Assembly: GCF_014652835.1 (NCBI RefSeq)
Contig: NZ_BMZO01000009.1
Coordinates: 1-64,000 of the forward strand
Length of the DNA: 64,000 bases
Reading direction: 5' to 3'
Origin: Limoniibacter endophyticus
GTDB taxonomy: Bacteria > Pseudomonadota > Alphaproteobacteria > Rhizobiales > Rhizobiaceae
Position numbers and translations under genes: made by a program. The notes below the pieces were generated by a model. It was given only the letters and a program-made list of their open reading frames with translations. It was not told the DNA's origin and did not search any database. Positions 29,049 to 38,625 of the stretch are shown piece by piece (the stretch's first letter is position 1; each line of letters opens with the position of its first letter).

Positions 29049-29684
29049 ATGAGAATATTCATTATCTCTGCAGCTACGGCTTTTTTGTCTACTTCTGCGG
29101 TGGCTGCGGATCCTATCTACGACATCGCTCCAAGGTTCGGCGAGCCGGTGGCCTTTACGTGGACGGGCGGCTATCTCGGCATTCAAGGTGGCGGCGGCTT
29201 TGCCAGCGCCGACTACGGAATACCCGATTATTGGGGAAACCCGATCTTCACTGACAGCTATAATGGCGGCTATCTCGGCGCCTTCGCCGGCTGGAACTTC
29301 GCCCTCGGCCAAAGACTCATCGTCGGTATTGAAGGTGACTTGAGCTACAACATGAACGAGACCAGCTATTTCGGCCTCGTGGAAGCGGGAACCAACTGGA
29401 CCTATGGTGTTCGCGGCCGCGTAGGCCGTTTGTACGATCGCGCCCTCGTCTTCGCCTCCGCTGGCTGGGTTGGAACAAAGGCGTATATCGACACCCCGCT
29501 CGGAGGTCTCGAGGAAAGGTTCAGCGGCTGGTCTGTCGGCGCTGGCACGGACTATGCTCTGACCGACACGATTTTCGCGCGAGCCGAGTATCGCTACAAT
29601 GATTTCGGATCGGAAAACATCGGTGGCGTGGACGTAGATCTCAGCCAGCACAAGATCGGCATCGGGCTGGGTGTGAAGTTTTGA
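29049..29684 (+). CDS. Outer-membrane beta-barrel protein, Omp25/Omp31 family
   Basis: 211 residues: signal peptide ending AVA-A (residue ~20), then alternating aromatic-rich strands of an eight-stranded barrel (TWTGGYLGIQGGGGFASADYG, AEYRYNDFG) and the C-terminal Phe (GIGLGVKF) required for insertion by BamA. This family includes the major surface antigens Omp25, Omp31 and Omp22 of Brucella. AGGGAG lies before the ATG at 29049. Single gene; the tRNA downstream is on the other strand. Confidence 0.92.
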   Translation: MRIFIISAATAFLSTSAVAADPIYDIAPRFGEPVAFTWTGGYLGIQGGGGFASADYGIPDYWGNPIFTDSYNGGYLGAFAGWNFALGQRLIVGIEGDLSYNMNETSYFGLVEAGTNWTYGVRGRVGRLYDRALVFASAGWVGTKAYIDTPLGGLEERFSGWSVGAGTDYALTDTIFARAEYRYNDFGSENIGGVDVDLSQHKIGIGLGVKF

Positions 29685-29744
29685 GATGCCGACTTGACCG
29701 GCAGTTCTTCATAGCAGGCTGCCGGTCAACCAGCAGATTGGATA

Positions 29745-29829
29745 TGGTGCGGGTGGTCGGAATCGAACCGACACTCCTTTCGGAACCGGATTTTGAGTCC
29801 GGCGCGTCTACCAGTTCCACCACACCCGC
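29745..29829 (-). tRNA. tRNA-Leu, anticodon CAA
   Basis: An 85-nt class II tRNA with the acceptor stem GCGGGTG (29829-29823) pairing with CACCCGC, an encoded CCA end at 29745-29747, the D-loop GGTAGACGC typical of tRNA-Leu, an anticodon arm CCGGA-CTCAAAA-TCCGG with anticodon CAA, a long variable arm (TTCCGAAAGGAG) and the T-arm GTCGG-TTCGATT-CCGAC. It reads UUG codons. It lies between the Omp gene and dsbB on the opposite strand. Confidence 0.97.
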
Positions 29830-30111
29830 ATCCTCGCATCGGGCCGGTGGAGGCCATTTGTCGATGCGCAGGTGCCCCTATACGATACATCTTGCGCCAA
29901 CGAAAGAGGCTAGTTTTCGCTCTCGACAATTTTGCGTAATCGGCAACAGTGTGTTCAAGCAAAAGTCCCAGGAAACCAGGCCGGCAGCCCTCAATTTGCC
30001 CGGATTTAATTCGCATTCCTTGAGCGAACGCCGACTGGCTGGTAAGTATCTGCAAGGGCAGAGGACTGATGGCCATTCTGCACGCGACGAAATCTTGCAC
30101 GAAGGCATGTC

Positions 30112-30630
30112 ATGTTTCTGTTCAGCCCAACCGGAAAGCTACAGACGCAGATCGCGTCCGCTATCGCTATCATTCTGACCCTTACGATTGGTGGAGCTCT
30201 GCTCTTCCAACATGTTGGCGGCTACGTGCCATGCATGCTCTGTTATCAGCAGCGTACCCCGTACTATGTCGGGATTCCGCTACTGGTCTTGACAGCTATC
30301 AGCGCCGGTCTCCGCCTTCCGCCCGTTTTCACGCGCGGCCTCTTCATCCTCGGCGGTCTGCTGTTCGTGTACAGCGCAGGCTTCGGCGTTTATCATGCAG
30401 GCGTGGAATGGGGCTGGTGGGCAGGCCCGGCGGATTGCGGTATCGGCAGCGCTCCGATCATACCGCAGGGCGGCAATGTTCTGGAGATGTTGGACAAATA
30501 CGTTGCACCTGCATGTGACCACGCCGCACTGCGCATTGCAGGCATTTCGCTCGCCGGCTGGAACGCTGTCATCTCGGCTGCCTTGGCAATCGCTGCATTC
30601 TATGCAGGCTTCAAGCGGTCAGAGGCATAA
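30112..30630 (+). CDS. Disulfide bond formation protein DsbB family
   Basis: 172 residues with four membrane helices. Two Cys pairs are present: C41-M-L-C44 in the first periplasmic loop and C109/C135 in the second, the layout by which DsbB reoxidises DsbA and passes electrons to quinone. The sequence GGYVPCMLCYQQR fits the family. AAGG sits 7 bases before the ATG. No dsbA is in the window. Its stop meets the end of the convergent HNH gene with no gap. Confidence 0.92.
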   Translation: MFLFSPTGKLQTQIASAIAIILTLTIGGALLFQHVGGYVPCMLCYQQRTPYYVGIPLLVLTAISAGLRLPPVFTRGLFILGGLLFVYSAGFGVYHAGVEWGWWAGPADCGIGSAPIIPQGGNVLEMLDKYVAPACDHAALRIAGISLAGWNAVISAALAIAAFYAGFKRSEA

Positions 30631-31188
30631 TCAGGGTTCGAGTTCGACATCCCAATAGAGAAAATCGAGCCAGCTTTCGTGCAGATAATTGGGCGGAAAT
30701 TTCCGCCCGTTCATGTGCAGGTCGAAAACACTCGGCTTATATGGTTTCTGACGCGGCCACATATGCGCATGATCCGGGAGGAGCCCACCTTTGCGCAGGT
30801 TGCAAGGTGAGCACGCAGCCACGACATTTTCCCAACTCGTCTCGCCGCCCAATCGGCGCGGAATGACGTGATCGAACGTCAGATCATGCGGACTGCCGCA
30901 ATATTGACATTCGAACTTGTCCCGGAGGAAGACGTTGAAGCGGGTAAAAGCCGGGTTGCGCGGTGGCTTGATATAGTTCTTCAGGCAGACGACGCTGGGC
31001 AGGCGCATGGAGAAATTCGCGGACGATACGGCTTGCGTATATTCTGCGACGATATGAACGCGGTCCAGGAACACAGCCTTGACTGTATCCTGCCAGGACC
31101 AGAGCGAAAGAGGGTAATAGCTGAGCGGCCGGTAATCAGCATTGAGAACCAGCGCGGGAAGCCCACCGGGAGAGATGGCAAGCGTCAC
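30631..31188 (-). CDS. HNH endonuclease family protein
   Basis: 185 residues. A conserved N-terminal segment (ALVLNADYRPLSYYPLSLWSWQDTVKAVFLDRVHIVAEY) precedes an HNH nuclease domain with zinc ligands CQYC and CSPC and the HDLTFDHVIPRRLGGETSWENVVAACSPCN core. This compact type is universal in alphaproteobacteria as a chromosomal gene and is not obviously part of a phage or restriction system; its role is unknown. The GTG start at 31188 is chosen because AGGAGG lies nine bases upstream. Confidence 0.88.
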   Translation of the reverse strand: MTLAISPGGLPALVLNADYRPLSYYPLSLWSWQDTVKAVFLDRVHIVAEYTQAVSSANFSMRLPSVVCLKNYIKPPRNPAFTRFNVFLRDKFECQYCGSPHDLTFDHVIPRRLGGETSWENVVAACSPCNLRKGGLLPDHAHMWPRQKPYKPSVFDLHMNGRKFPPNYLHESWLDFLYWDVELEP

Positions 31189-31331
31189 TTCCAGACACCT
31201 CCTTTGGGATCGAACCAATCGGCTCGCATAGTGTAAGCCCGATGTGACAGAGATGTGAAGCGGGAAAATACTTAGTCGGGACAACTAGAGTTGGACCAAT
31301 TAAGAAGAGAAAACAATAAACTAAGGGGACG

Positions 31332-32024
31332 TCATTTCGTTGGCTCAAGGACTGGAATGACGGTGCGTCCTTTCCACTCCCGATAATAGGCCCAAAACAG
31401 CAGCGCAGCCGCCGAGCGATTCGGCTGCCAGCGATCCGCGATAGCCGCGAGTTCCATGGCGCTTGGGCGCTTCTCCATGCCGAATGCGTGCCCGACAGCT
31501 GCTTGCAGCGCGACATCGCCTGCCGGAAAAAAATCAGGATGCCCCGTCCCGAACATGAGGAAAATCTGCGCCGTCCAGGGACCGATTCCCTTGATCGCCA
31601 CCAAGTGCTTAAAGGCATCATCCCCATCCATCAGCACCAGCGTCTCCAGGGAGAGGTCTCCGTCGACAAGTGCTTGCGCAAGAGCGAGCAATGTGCGTTG
31701 CTTGGCGCGGGACTGCCCCGCCTCTATCATCAGCGCCGGCGCATCGAGCAAAACTTGTGGCGTCAGCGGGTCTATTAAGTTTTGCATACGCCCGAAGATC
31801 GCAGCCGCGGAAGCCAGCGAAACCTGCTGCGAGGTGACGACGAAACACAGACCCGCGAAATCTGCACTGATGCGCCGTGGCGACACATGACCCGCCTTTT
31901 CCCGAACGGAAACCAGACGCGCATCCTCTTGGCAGAGCATGTCGATTGTTTGCGTCAATTCCTGTTCCAACGAATCACCTGATTGCGCCACTGGGTTTGC
32001 CTGCCTATAGATTTGCATCATCAT
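31332..32024 (-). CDS. DNA-3-methyladenine glycosylase II (AlkA-like)
   Basis: Removes alkylated bases from DNA. 230 residues with the HhH-GPD fold: hairpin IKGIGPWTAQIFLMFG (146-152 core) and the catalytic Asp170 in FFPAGDVALQ. It is shorter than E. coli AlkA, lacking the N-terminal TATA-like domain, like the short bacterial group. Three ATGs in a row begin the gene. Its start is only 13 bases from the divergent start of gluQ, so the two promoters must overlap each other's coding ends. Confidence 0.92.
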   Translation of the reverse strand: MMMQIYRQANPVAQSGDSLEQELTQTIDMLCQEDARLVSVREKAGHVSPRRISADFAGLCFVVTSQQVSLASAAAIFGRMQNLIDPLTPQVLLDAPALMIEAGQSRAKQRTLLALAQALVDGDLSLETLVLMDGDDAFKHLVAIKGIGPWTAQIFLMFGTGHPDFFPAGDVALQAAVGHAFGMEKRPSAMELAAIADRWQPNRSAAALLFWAYYREWKGRTVIPVLEPTK

Positions 32025-32037
32025 ACTCGCCGGACAT

Positions 32038-32925
32038 ATGACTTATCCTCGCTTGCGTTTCGCGCCCAGCCCCAATGGAGCGCTTCATCTGGGACACGCC
32101 TATTCCGCCCTTCTCAACGAGAAACTGGCGCGAGAACTTGACGGCATCCTTCTTCTACGCATCGAAGACATCGATACGGCCCGCTGTACACCCGAAAAGC
32201 GGCAAGCGGTATTCGATGATCTTGCCTGGCTGGGCCTCTCCTTCGATCCGCCAACCACACGCCTGCAATCCGCGCATTTCGACTTCTACGGCGTAGCTTT
32301 GGAAAAGCTCAGAAAAATGGAACTCGTGTACCCGGCCTTCATGACGCGGGGCGAAATCCGCTCTCACGTCGCACGCTTCGAAGCGCGGGGGAAGAGTTGG
32401 CCACGTGACCCGGACGGCTCTCCTCACTATCCCGGCATCGAACGCGAGATGGATGATGCGACGCGCAAACAAAGGATCGCTGAAGGACAGCCCTTTGCCT
32501 GGCGTCTGGACGTGCGGCGGGCGTTAGCTCGCCTCGAAAAACCGCTTACCTGGCAGGAAGCGACAGACGAAACCGCCACGACCTGGCGGCTGGAAACCGC
32601 TGATCCGGCCCGGTGGGGAGACATCATAATTGCCCGAAGCGACACACCCGTCAGCTACCATCTCGTGGTAGTCCTTGACGATGCCGTCCAGTCCATCACG
32701 CATGTCGTGAGGGGGCGTGATCTGTTCGAAGCAACCGCAGTTCACAGATTGCTTCAAACATTGCTTGATTTGCCGGAACCGGTCTATCTGCATCACCGCC
32801 TCATCCTGGATGAAACCGGACACAAACTCGCCAAAAGCAGAGGTTCGATGTCGCTCGCCGACTACCGGGCACACGGGGTGACATCGACCGAACTGCGCGT
32901 CAGGCTGGGTTTCGCCAGCTTATAG
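32038..32925 (+). CDS. gluQ: Glutamyl-queuosine tRNA(Asp) synthetase
   Basis: Attaches glutamate to the queuosine base at position 34 of tRNA-Asp. 295 residues: the class I catalytic core of glutamyl-tRNA synthetase (RFAPSPNGALHLGHAYSALLN with a HIGH-type HLGH, and KLAKS in place of KMSKS) without the anticodon-binding domain, which is the hallmark of GluQ (YadB). The family zinc site is degenerate: one Cys (TARCTPEK) is visible. The start overlaps none but is 13 bases from the divergent alkA-like gene. Confidence 0.95.
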   Translation: MTYPRLRFAPSPNGALHLGHAYSALLNEKLARELDGILLLRIEDIDTARCTPEKRQAVFDDLAWLGLSFDPPTTRLQSAHFDFYGVALEKLRKMELVYPAFMTRGEIRSHVARFEARGKSWPRDPDGSPHYPGIEREMDDATRKQRIAEGQPFAWRLDVRRALARLEKPLTWQEATDETATTWRLETADPARWGDIIIARSDTPVSYHLVVVLDDAVQSITHVVRGRDLFEATAVHRLLQTLLDLPEPVYLHHRLILDETGHKLAKSRGSMSLADYRAHGVTSTELRVRLGFASL

Positions 32926-33210
32926 AACACGCCGTACAAGCGCGTAACAAAGAAGCAGACATAGAAATAGGCCCAGTGCACCGCCCGTCCCGTAAAGGAT
33001 CGCGAGCTTCAGATCGGTCAGGCGTATGTAATTGTAATTCGCCAGATAGATTGCACCGAAAAAACCGGCTACGAGAATGAACATATTTCCCATACGACCG
33101 AAGGTGTCGCCCGGCATTATCGCGTCAAGGTAGTATCCCAGAACATAGCAAAATATTCCAACGGTAGTAACAGCTATACCGAGCCAGGCCGGGTCGAGGT
33201 TCCAGATCAT
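32920..33210 (-). CDS. Small conserved membrane protein
   Basis: 96 residues with three membrane segments (about 8-28, 42-59, 68-90) and little else; the loop YYLDAIMPGDTFGRMGN and the TDLKLAILYGTGGALG segment look conserved. Family not named with confidence. Its last six bases overlap the end of gluQ from the other side. It may be co-transcribed with yihY, 83 bases upstream. Confidence 0.75.
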   Translation of the reverse strand: MIWNLDPAWLGIAVTTVGIFCYVLGYYLDAIMPGDTFGRMGNMFILVAGFFGAIYLANYNYIRLTDLKLAILYGTGGALGLFLCLLLCYALVRRVL

Positions 33211-33293
33211 GTCAACTTCGATTGCAAAGGATCAAACTGGGAATATTCTTAGACCCCTGGCATTTACAGAAAATGAAGCATTGGAAAAAAGAT

Positions 33294-34148
33294 CTACGTG
33301 GGCACGCGCGGAATTAGCCGGTCGCGGTGCCGCTTGCAGGCAGCATTGATCTCTCCACCGAGAATGAAAATCGCCGACATCACATAAAGAAAAACGATAG
33401 CCACCATGATTGAAGCCAAGCCCGCATAGGTCGAGACATAATTGGCGAAGCCCTCAAGATAGGCGGCAAAGACAATCGAACCGATGAGCCAGGCGATCAA
33501 GGTAAAGATGATGCCGGGGAGCAGCTCGACAAACCGTCTTTTCCCGTTGGGGAGCCAGACGTGAATAGCCAGAAGGCCGAATACCATAACCAGCCCAGCA
33601 ATAACATATCGCCAGAAATTGATAGCTCCCATGAGCGGCTGCAACTCTTCGAACCGGCTCAAAAGAAAGCGCGCGATGAGCGGCGCAAGAAGAAGCAATA
33701 CGCTTACTGCCAGAAGCCCAAATGTGGCAATCAGAACGAAAACCAGGCTTTGGCCGCGCAGAAAGAGCATCGAACGCGTTTCAGTGACGCGATAGGCACG
33801 GTTGAGCGACGTGCGCAAGGCTTCGACACCGTTAGATGCGAAAAAAGCAGACGCAAGCACACTGAAGGTCAAGAGGTCGGTGCGGGGCACGGTCAGCACG
33901 TTGAGAACCTCCGAAGCGATCGGTGCGGCAATCTGCTCGGGCCACGTGTCGAAGACGACATGCACCGCATCGTCCGCAAAGCTGCTTGCTCCCAGGAAAC
34001 TGGCCAGGGTGGTGGCGAAAATCAAGAACGGGAAGAGTGCCATGAGAGCGCTGATTGCGACATGGCTGGCCATCGCCCAGCCGTCATCCGTGTTGAAATG
34101 CATGATAGCGTTCCAGCCGATGCGCACGGCCTTCGACAAGAACTTCAT
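33294..34148 (-). CDS. YihY/BrkB family inner-membrane protein
   Basis: 284 residues with six membrane helices and the family signature: FFASNGVEALRTSLNRAYRVTETRS between helices, and FVELLPGIIFTLIAWLIGSIVFAAYL. The family was once misnamed ribonuclease BN; its role, possibly a transporter or lipid-related factor, is unsettled. AGGGAATTGG-type sequence precedes the ATG. Transcribed divergently from the SDR gene. Confidence 0.92.
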   Translation of the reverse strand: MKFLSKAVRIGWNAIMHFNTDDGWAMASHVAISALMALFPFLIFATTLASFLGASSFADDAVHVVFDTWPEQIAAPIASEVLNVLTVPRTDLLTFSVLASAFFASNGVEALRTSLNRAYRVTETRSMLFLRGQSLVFVLIATFGLLAVSVLLLLAPLIARFLLSRFEELQPLMGAINFWRYVIAGLVMVFGLLAIHVWLPNGKRRFVELLPGIIFTLIAWLIGSIVFAAYLEGFANYVSTYAGLASIMVAIVFLYVMSAIFILGGEINAACKRHRDRLIPRVPT

Positions 34149-34262
34149 CCAATTCCCTCATATATGGTGGGCAATCTTGCGATTGTACCCGCTCTCCGGA
34201 TGTGAAAAGCCTACAGCATCGAAGCGCTACTGCGAACGGATTTAGACGATGCGAGGTTCCCT

Positions 34263-35099
34263 GTGAAGGAAAGCCGGAAAACCATTCTCGTGACGGGGGC
34301 TTCCTCCGGCATCGGCGCCTATTGCGCCCGGGCTTTGGCCAAGGACGGATGGCGCGTGTTCGCGACAGCGCGCAAGCCCGAAGATATTGCGGCTCTTCAA
34401 GCCGATGGAATCGAAACTTTCTATCTGGATTACGGGGAGCCAGCATCAATCCCCGTTCTGGTCGATCTGGTACTGGAAAAAACCGGCGGAACGCTCGACG
34501 CGCTCTATAATAATGGTGCCTACGCGCAGGCCGGAGCGGTCGAAGACCTTCCCACTCAAGCTTTGCGCGACCAGTTTGAAACAAATGTTTTCGGCTGGCA
34601 CGAATTGACGCGCAGAATTGTGCCCACCATGCGCAAACAGGGCCATGGCCGCATCGTGCAATGCTCCTCAATCCTTGGCCTGATGCCGGTGAAATATCGC
34701 GGAGCCTACAGCGCTTCCAAACATGCGATCGAAGCACTCGCTCTTTGCCTCCGCGCCGAGTTGCAAGGCTCCGGCATCGAAGTCTGCCTGATCGAGCCCG
34801 GCCCCATCACCTCCAAGATCGCATCCAACGGTCTGCCCTGGTTCGAGCGTTACATTGATCACGAGAACTCAGCCCACCGCGATGACTATAAGAAGCAGCT
34901 GGAGCGCCTGCGTTCAGGCGGCACAAAATCGCGCTTCAAACTCGGGCCGGAGGCCGTTTATGTTGCGCTGAAACACGCCCTGACGCATCCCCGGCCAAGG
35001 CCGCATTCCGTGGTAACGACGCCCGCTCGCCTGGGCGTGCTGCTTAAACGCTTGCTGCCGGCGCGTATCTTCTACAAAGTCACGGCATCACAAGGGTGA
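34263..35099 (+). CDS. Short-chain dehydrogenase/reductase (SDR)
   Basis: 278 residues with the classical SDR fold: cofactor motif TGASSGIG (11-18), the NNGA motif (83-86), and the catalytic Ser135/136, Tyr149 and Lys153 (YSASK). The absence of an Asp after strand 2 and the Arg in TARKPE suggest NADP(H). The substrate is unknown. GTG start at 34263, with GAGG six bases upstream. It leads a plus-strand run with the HIG1-like, adenosyltransferase and rhomboid genes. Confidence 0.92.
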   Translation: MKESRKTILVTGASSGIGAYCARALAKDGWRVFATARKPEDIAALQADGIETFYLDYGEPASIPVLVDLVLEKTGGTLDALYNNGAYAQAGAVEDLPTQALRDQFETNVFGWHELTRRIVPTMRKQGHGRIVQCSSILGLMPVKYRGAYSASKHAIEALALCLRAELQGSGIEVCLIEPGPITSKIASNGLPWFERYIDHENSAHRDDYKKQLERLRSGGTKSRFKLGPEAVYVALKHALTHPRPRPHSVVTTPARLGVLLKRLLPARIFYKVTASQG

Positions 35100-35123
35100 G
35101 ATAAGGCGGGAGGAGAGCCGATC

Positions 35124-35315
35124 TTGGAAACATTCATGCAGATCCTGATAGTGGTCGCGCTGGCGGCAGTGGTATTCGTACTACTGCGGGGCCTTATCAA
35201 CATGATGCGCGGTGGATCGGGCAACACGTCAAACAAGCTGATGCAGGCACGCGTTTTCCTGCAATTTATTGCGCTGGTCGTGATTCTTCTCACCGTCTGG
35301 ATCATGCGCCAATAG
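35124..35315 (+). CDS. HIG1-domain-like twin-transmembrane protein
   Basis: 63 residues with two membrane helices joined by GLINMMRGGSGNTSNKLMQARV. This matches the hypoxia-induced HIG1 proteins, which in mitochondria and alphaproteobacteria associate with cytochrome oxidase; such a role here is inference. TTG at 35124 is chosen as start since GGAGGAG lies about 8 bases upstream; an ATG at 35136 would be too far from it. Placed 10 bases before the adenosyltransferase gene. Confidence 0.82.
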   Translation: METFMQILIVVALAAVVFVLLRGLINMMRGGSGNTSNKLMQARVFLQFIALVVILLTVWIMRQ

Positions 35316-35325
35316 TGGAAAACCA

Positions 35326-35907
35326 ATGGTCAAGCTGAACAAGATTTATACTCGCACTGGCGATGCCGGTACATCCGGTCTCGCAACCGGGCCGCGTCGC
35401 AAGAAAAGCGACCTCCGCTTCGCGGCAATGGGCGATGTAGACGAGACGAACGCCATTATCGGCGTCGCGCGGTTGCAAACAGACGTTGCGGGCACAGACC
35501 TTGATGCAATGCTCTCTCGCATCCAGAACGATCTCTTCGACCTTGGTGCAGATATCGCAACACCCGACACTGAAGAAGAGCTTGGCTATGAACCTCTGCG
35601 CATCGTGCCAGCGCAGGTGGAACGCATTGAGCAGGATATAGACGCGCTGAATGGCAGCCTTGAGCCGCTGCGCTCCTTCATCCTGCCCGGCGGAGCGCCA
35701 GGATCGGCGCATCTGCATCATGCCCGCACCGTGGCGCGGCGCGCTGAACGTACGCTGGTCGAGCTTTCGGAAAACCCGCGGGAACACATAAGCGCTCCAT
35801 CGCTGCACTATATTAACCGGCTCTCCGATTTCCTGTTCGTCGCCGCCCGCATTCTCAATGATGGAGGCAAGGCGGACGTGCTATGGGTGCCGGGGAAAAA
35901 TCGCTAA
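35326..35907 (+). CDS. Corrinoid adenosyltransferase, PduO type
   Basis: Moves the adenosyl group of ATP to cob(I)alamin, making coenzyme B12. 193 residues; the ATP-binding N-terminus KIYTRTGDAGTSGLATGPRRKKSD and the helix DFLFVAARILN (with the conserved R of the SDFLFVAAR motif) are typical of PduO. Gives the last step of cofactor use by methylmalonyl-CoA mutase and similar enzymes. CobS and CobT, for cobalt insertion, lie 20 kb away in the window. Confidence 0.95.
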   Translation: MVKLNKIYTRTGDAGTSGLATGPRRKKSDLRFAAMGDVDETNAIIGVARLQTDVAGTDLDAMLSRIQNDLFDLGADIATPDTEEELGYEPLRIVPAQVERIEQDIDALNGSLEPLRSFILPGGAPGSAHLHHARTVARRAERTLVELSENPREHISAPSLHYINRLSDFLFVAARILNDGGKADVLWVPGKNR

Positions 35908-35931
35908 TTCATCAACGATAGAAGTCGACAT

Positions 35932-36705
35932 ATGTTCATCCCGCTTCATGATGCAAACCGCCTGCAGCACATTAAGCTGCAATATATGACGCTGGCGCTC
36001 ATGGGCATCAATATCGCCATCTATCTTCTCACCACAGTGCCCGGCAGCTACGAGATGGCAGCAGCCATAAGCTTCGGCTTCATACCTGCGGTCGTCAACG
36101 ACATCGCTGACCTACCCCCGGGCTTCGACTTGATCCCGCACCAGCTTTCCTATGTAACCTACGCGTTTCTGCACGGGAACCTGATGCATCTTGCAGGCAA
36201 CATGCTCTTTCTTTGGGTCTTCGGCGACAATGTAGAGGATGCGATGGGACATGTACGCTATCTCGTCTTCTATATCCTGTGTGCTGTCGGAGGTGCTATC
36301 TTGCATGGCTTGGTGATCCCCGAGTCACAGATGCCGCTGATCGGCGCCTCGGGTGCAATTGCCGGCATCGTCACGGCCTACCTGGTTCTGCACCCGCGGG
36401 TGAAAATCTGGGTATTGGCTTTCGGAAGAATTCCGTTGCGCATCCCTGCCTGGTTTGTACTCGCCGGCTGGATCGCCTGGCAGTTCGGAATGTTTTTCAT
36501 CGGGGGTGATGACGAAATTTCATGGGCAGCTCACATTGGTGGCATCGTGACCGGCGGCATTCTCGTATGGCTTCTGCGCCGTCGCGACGTACCGCTGCTC
36601 GACAGACGTATAGAAACCCCGCGTAGCGTGGCTATCGATGCGAGTCTGCCAGCAGCGGCGATCGAAGACACGTCGGCATGGCGTGGTCCATGGAGCAAGG
36701 GCTGA
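35932..36705 (+). CDS. Rhomboid family intramembrane serine protease
   Basis: 257 residues with six or seven membrane helices. The catalytic dyad is Ser140 in GASGAIAG and His201 in WAAHIGGIVTGG; the HGNLMHLAGNMLFLWVFGDNVED segment holds the family's conserved His and Asn. It cuts membrane proteins within the bilayer; the substrate is unknown. ATG at 35932, 24 bases after the adenosyltransferase stop, so it ends that plus-strand run. Confidence 0.94.
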   Translation: MFIPLHDANRLQHIKLQYMTLALMGINIAIYLLTTVPGSYEMAAAISFGFIPAVVNDIADLPPGFDLIPHQLSYVTYAFLHGNLMHLAGNMLFLWVFGDNVEDAMGHVRYLVFYILCAVGGAILHGLVIPESQMPLIGASGAIAGIVTAYLVLHPRVKIWVLAFGRIPLRIPAWFVLAGWIAWQFGMFFIGGDDEISWAAHIGGIVTGGILVWLLRRRDVPLLDRRIETPRSVAIDASLPAAAIEDTSAWRGPWSKG

Positions 36706-36750
36706 TGGGATAAAGAAGGATTTACGCTGCCTACGTCGTCTTTCCATCTG

Positions 36751-36779
36751 TTGACCTGACCGGAAAGCCTAACTAACTT
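36751..36779 (+). promoter_or_regulatory. Probable housekeeping promoter of etfBA
   Basis: TTGACC (36751-36756), a 17-base spacer, then TAACTT (36774-36779). It lies about 125 bases before the etfB ATG, leaving a long leader that contains several purine-rich stretches but no named riboswitch that I recognise. Confidence 0.4.
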
Positions 36780-36904
36780 CGCCGCAACCCAGACTTTTTC
36801 CGGGAGGATTACGGGGAAAGTTAGCGGAATAAAACAGAAGGGGCTGACTGCTCCTTGGAACGAGCCAGGAGCCAGATCCTGAAAACCAAGAGGTGTGACA
36901 TTCC

Positions 36905-37654
36905 ATGAAAGTTCTCGTGCCTGTTAAGCGCGTTGTTGATTACAACGTGAAGGTTCGTGTGAAGGGCGACGGTTCAGGCGTCGAACTTGCCAATGTAAAG
37001 ATGTCGATGAATCCCTTTGACGAAATTGCCGTCGAGGAAGCCATCCGTCTGAAGGAAAAGGGCAAGATCACCGAGATTGTCGCTGTTTCGATCGGCGTTG
37101 CTCAGGCACAGGAAACGCTGCGCACCGCACTTGCAATGGGCGCCGACCGTGCCATTCTCGTCAAGACCGACGGCGTGGTTGAACCGCTCGCCGTCGCCAA
37201 GATACTGAAGGGCGTGGTGGAAGCCGAAAGCCCGGATCTCGTCATTCTCGGCAAGCAGGCGATCGACGACGATGCCAACCAAACCGGTCAGATGCTGGCC
37301 GCCCTGCTTGGCTGGGCACAAGGCACGTTTGCTTCCAAGCTCGAACTGGAAGAGGGCAAGGCCCGTGTCACCCGCGAAGTCGATGGCGGTCTCCAGCTTG
37401 TCGATCTCAAGCTGCCTGCCATCGTCACCACGGATCTTCGCCTGAACGAACCGCGCTATGCGTCCCTGCCGAATATCATGAAGGCCAAGAAAAAGCCGCT
37501 GGACGAAAAGTCGCCAGCCGATTTTGGTGTCGATACCGCTCCGCGTCTGAAAGTTCTCAAGACCGAGGAACCAGCAGGTCGCAAGGCCGGCGTCAAGGTT
37601 GGCTCCGTTGCCGAACTGGTCGACAAGCTGAAGAACGAAGCAGGCGTGCTCTAA
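36905..37654 (+). CDS. etfB: Electron transfer flavoprotein beta subunit
   Basis: Binds AMP and, with EtfA, carries electrons from acyl-CoA and other dehydrogenases to the quinone pool through ETF dehydrogenase. 249 residues, start [22 protein letters not shown], and the ETF-beta signature [34 protein letters not shown], with the recognition loop used for dehydrogenases near the C-terminus. Followed 18 bases later by etfA, so one operon. Confidence 0.97.
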   Translation: MKVLVPVKRVVDYNVKVRVKGDGSGVELANVKMSMNPFDEIAVEEAIRLKEKGKITEIVAVSIGVAQAQETLRTALAMGADRAILVKTDGVVEPLAVAKILKGVVEAESPDLVILGKQAIDDDANQTGQMLAALLGWAQGTFASKLELEEGKARVTREVDGGLQLVDLKLPAIVTTDLRLNEPRYASLPNIMKAKKKPLDEKSPADFGVDTAPRLKVLKTEEPAGRKAGVKVGSVAELVDKLKNEAGVL

Positions 37655-37672
37655 GGTCGAGGAGACAATATC

Positions 37673-38602
37673 ATGGCTATTCTTTTGATCGCAGAGCACA
37701 CCAATGCTGCTCTTTCCGAACAAACCGCAAAGGCCCTGTCCGCGGCGACGCAGATCGGCGGTGATGTAGACATCCTCGTTGCCGGCAAGGGCGCGCAGGC
37801 GGCGGCTGATGCGGCTGCCAAGCTTTCCGGGGTGCGCAAGGTTCTGCTGGCCGAGGCCGATGAGCTCGAAAATCAGCTCGCCGAACCACTTGCCAATCTC
37901 ATCCTCACCAAGGCCGCCGACTACGACGTGATCCTGGCACCCGCAACGACAACCGGCAAGAACGTGCTGCCGCGGGTTGCCGCACTGCTCGACGTAATGC
38001 AGATTTCCGACATCGTTGAAGTGATCGATGCCGAGACCTTTAAGCGTCCAATCTATGCGGGCAATGCCCTCCAGACCGTGCAGACATCTGACTCGAAGAA
38101 AGTCATCACCGTCCGTACCGCCACCTTCAAGGCTGCAGCCGAAGGCGGTTCCGCCAGCCTCGAGAAGATCGAGGCCGGTCCAGAGGCAGGTCTTTCAACC
38201 TTCGTCGAGAACCAGCTGTCGAAGAGTGACCGTCCTGAATTGACCTCTGCCAAAATCATCGTATCGGGTGGACGTGCATTGGGTTCGGAGGAGAAGTTCA
38301 AGGAAGTTATCCTTCCTCTCGCGGACAAGCTTGGCGCTGCCGTCGGTGCGAGCCGTGCAGCCGTCGATGCGGGCTACGCGCCCAACGATTGGCAGGTCGG
38401 TCAGACGGGCAAGGTCGTGGCTCCCGAGCTCTACATCGCAGCGGGCATTTCCGGCGCCATCCAGCATCTGGCCGGCATGAAGGATTCGAAAGTCATCGTC
38501 GCCATCAACAAGGACGAAGAAGCTCCTATCTTCCAGGTTGCCGACTACGGTCTCGTCGGGGATCTCTTCACCGTGCTGCCGGAACTTGAAAAAGCGCTCT
38601 AA
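37673..38602 (+). CDS. etfA: Electron transfer flavoprotein alpha subunit
   Basis: The FAD-binding subunit. 309 residues; the C-terminal FAD domain shows the motif [60 protein letters not shown] and [16 protein letters not shown] good ribosome-binding site (GAGGAG) precedes the ATG. A strong terminator follows. Confidence 0.97.
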   Translation: MAILLIAEHTNAALSEQTAKALSAATQIGGDVDILVAGKGAQAAADAAAKLSGVRKVLLAEADELENQLAEPLANLILTKAADYDVILAPATTTGKNVLPRVAALLDVMQISDIVEVIDAETFKRPIYAGNALQTVQTSDSKKVITVRTATFKAAAEGGSASLEKIEAGPEAGLSTFVENQLSKSDRPELTSAKIIVSGGRALGSEEKFKEVILPLADKLGAAVGASRAAVDAGYAPNDWQVGQTGKVVAPELYIAAGISGAIQHLAGMKDSKVIVAINKDEEAPIFQVADYGLVGDLFTVLPELEKAL

Positions 38603-38625
38603 GGTGATCGGGAGAAAGCATCAAG

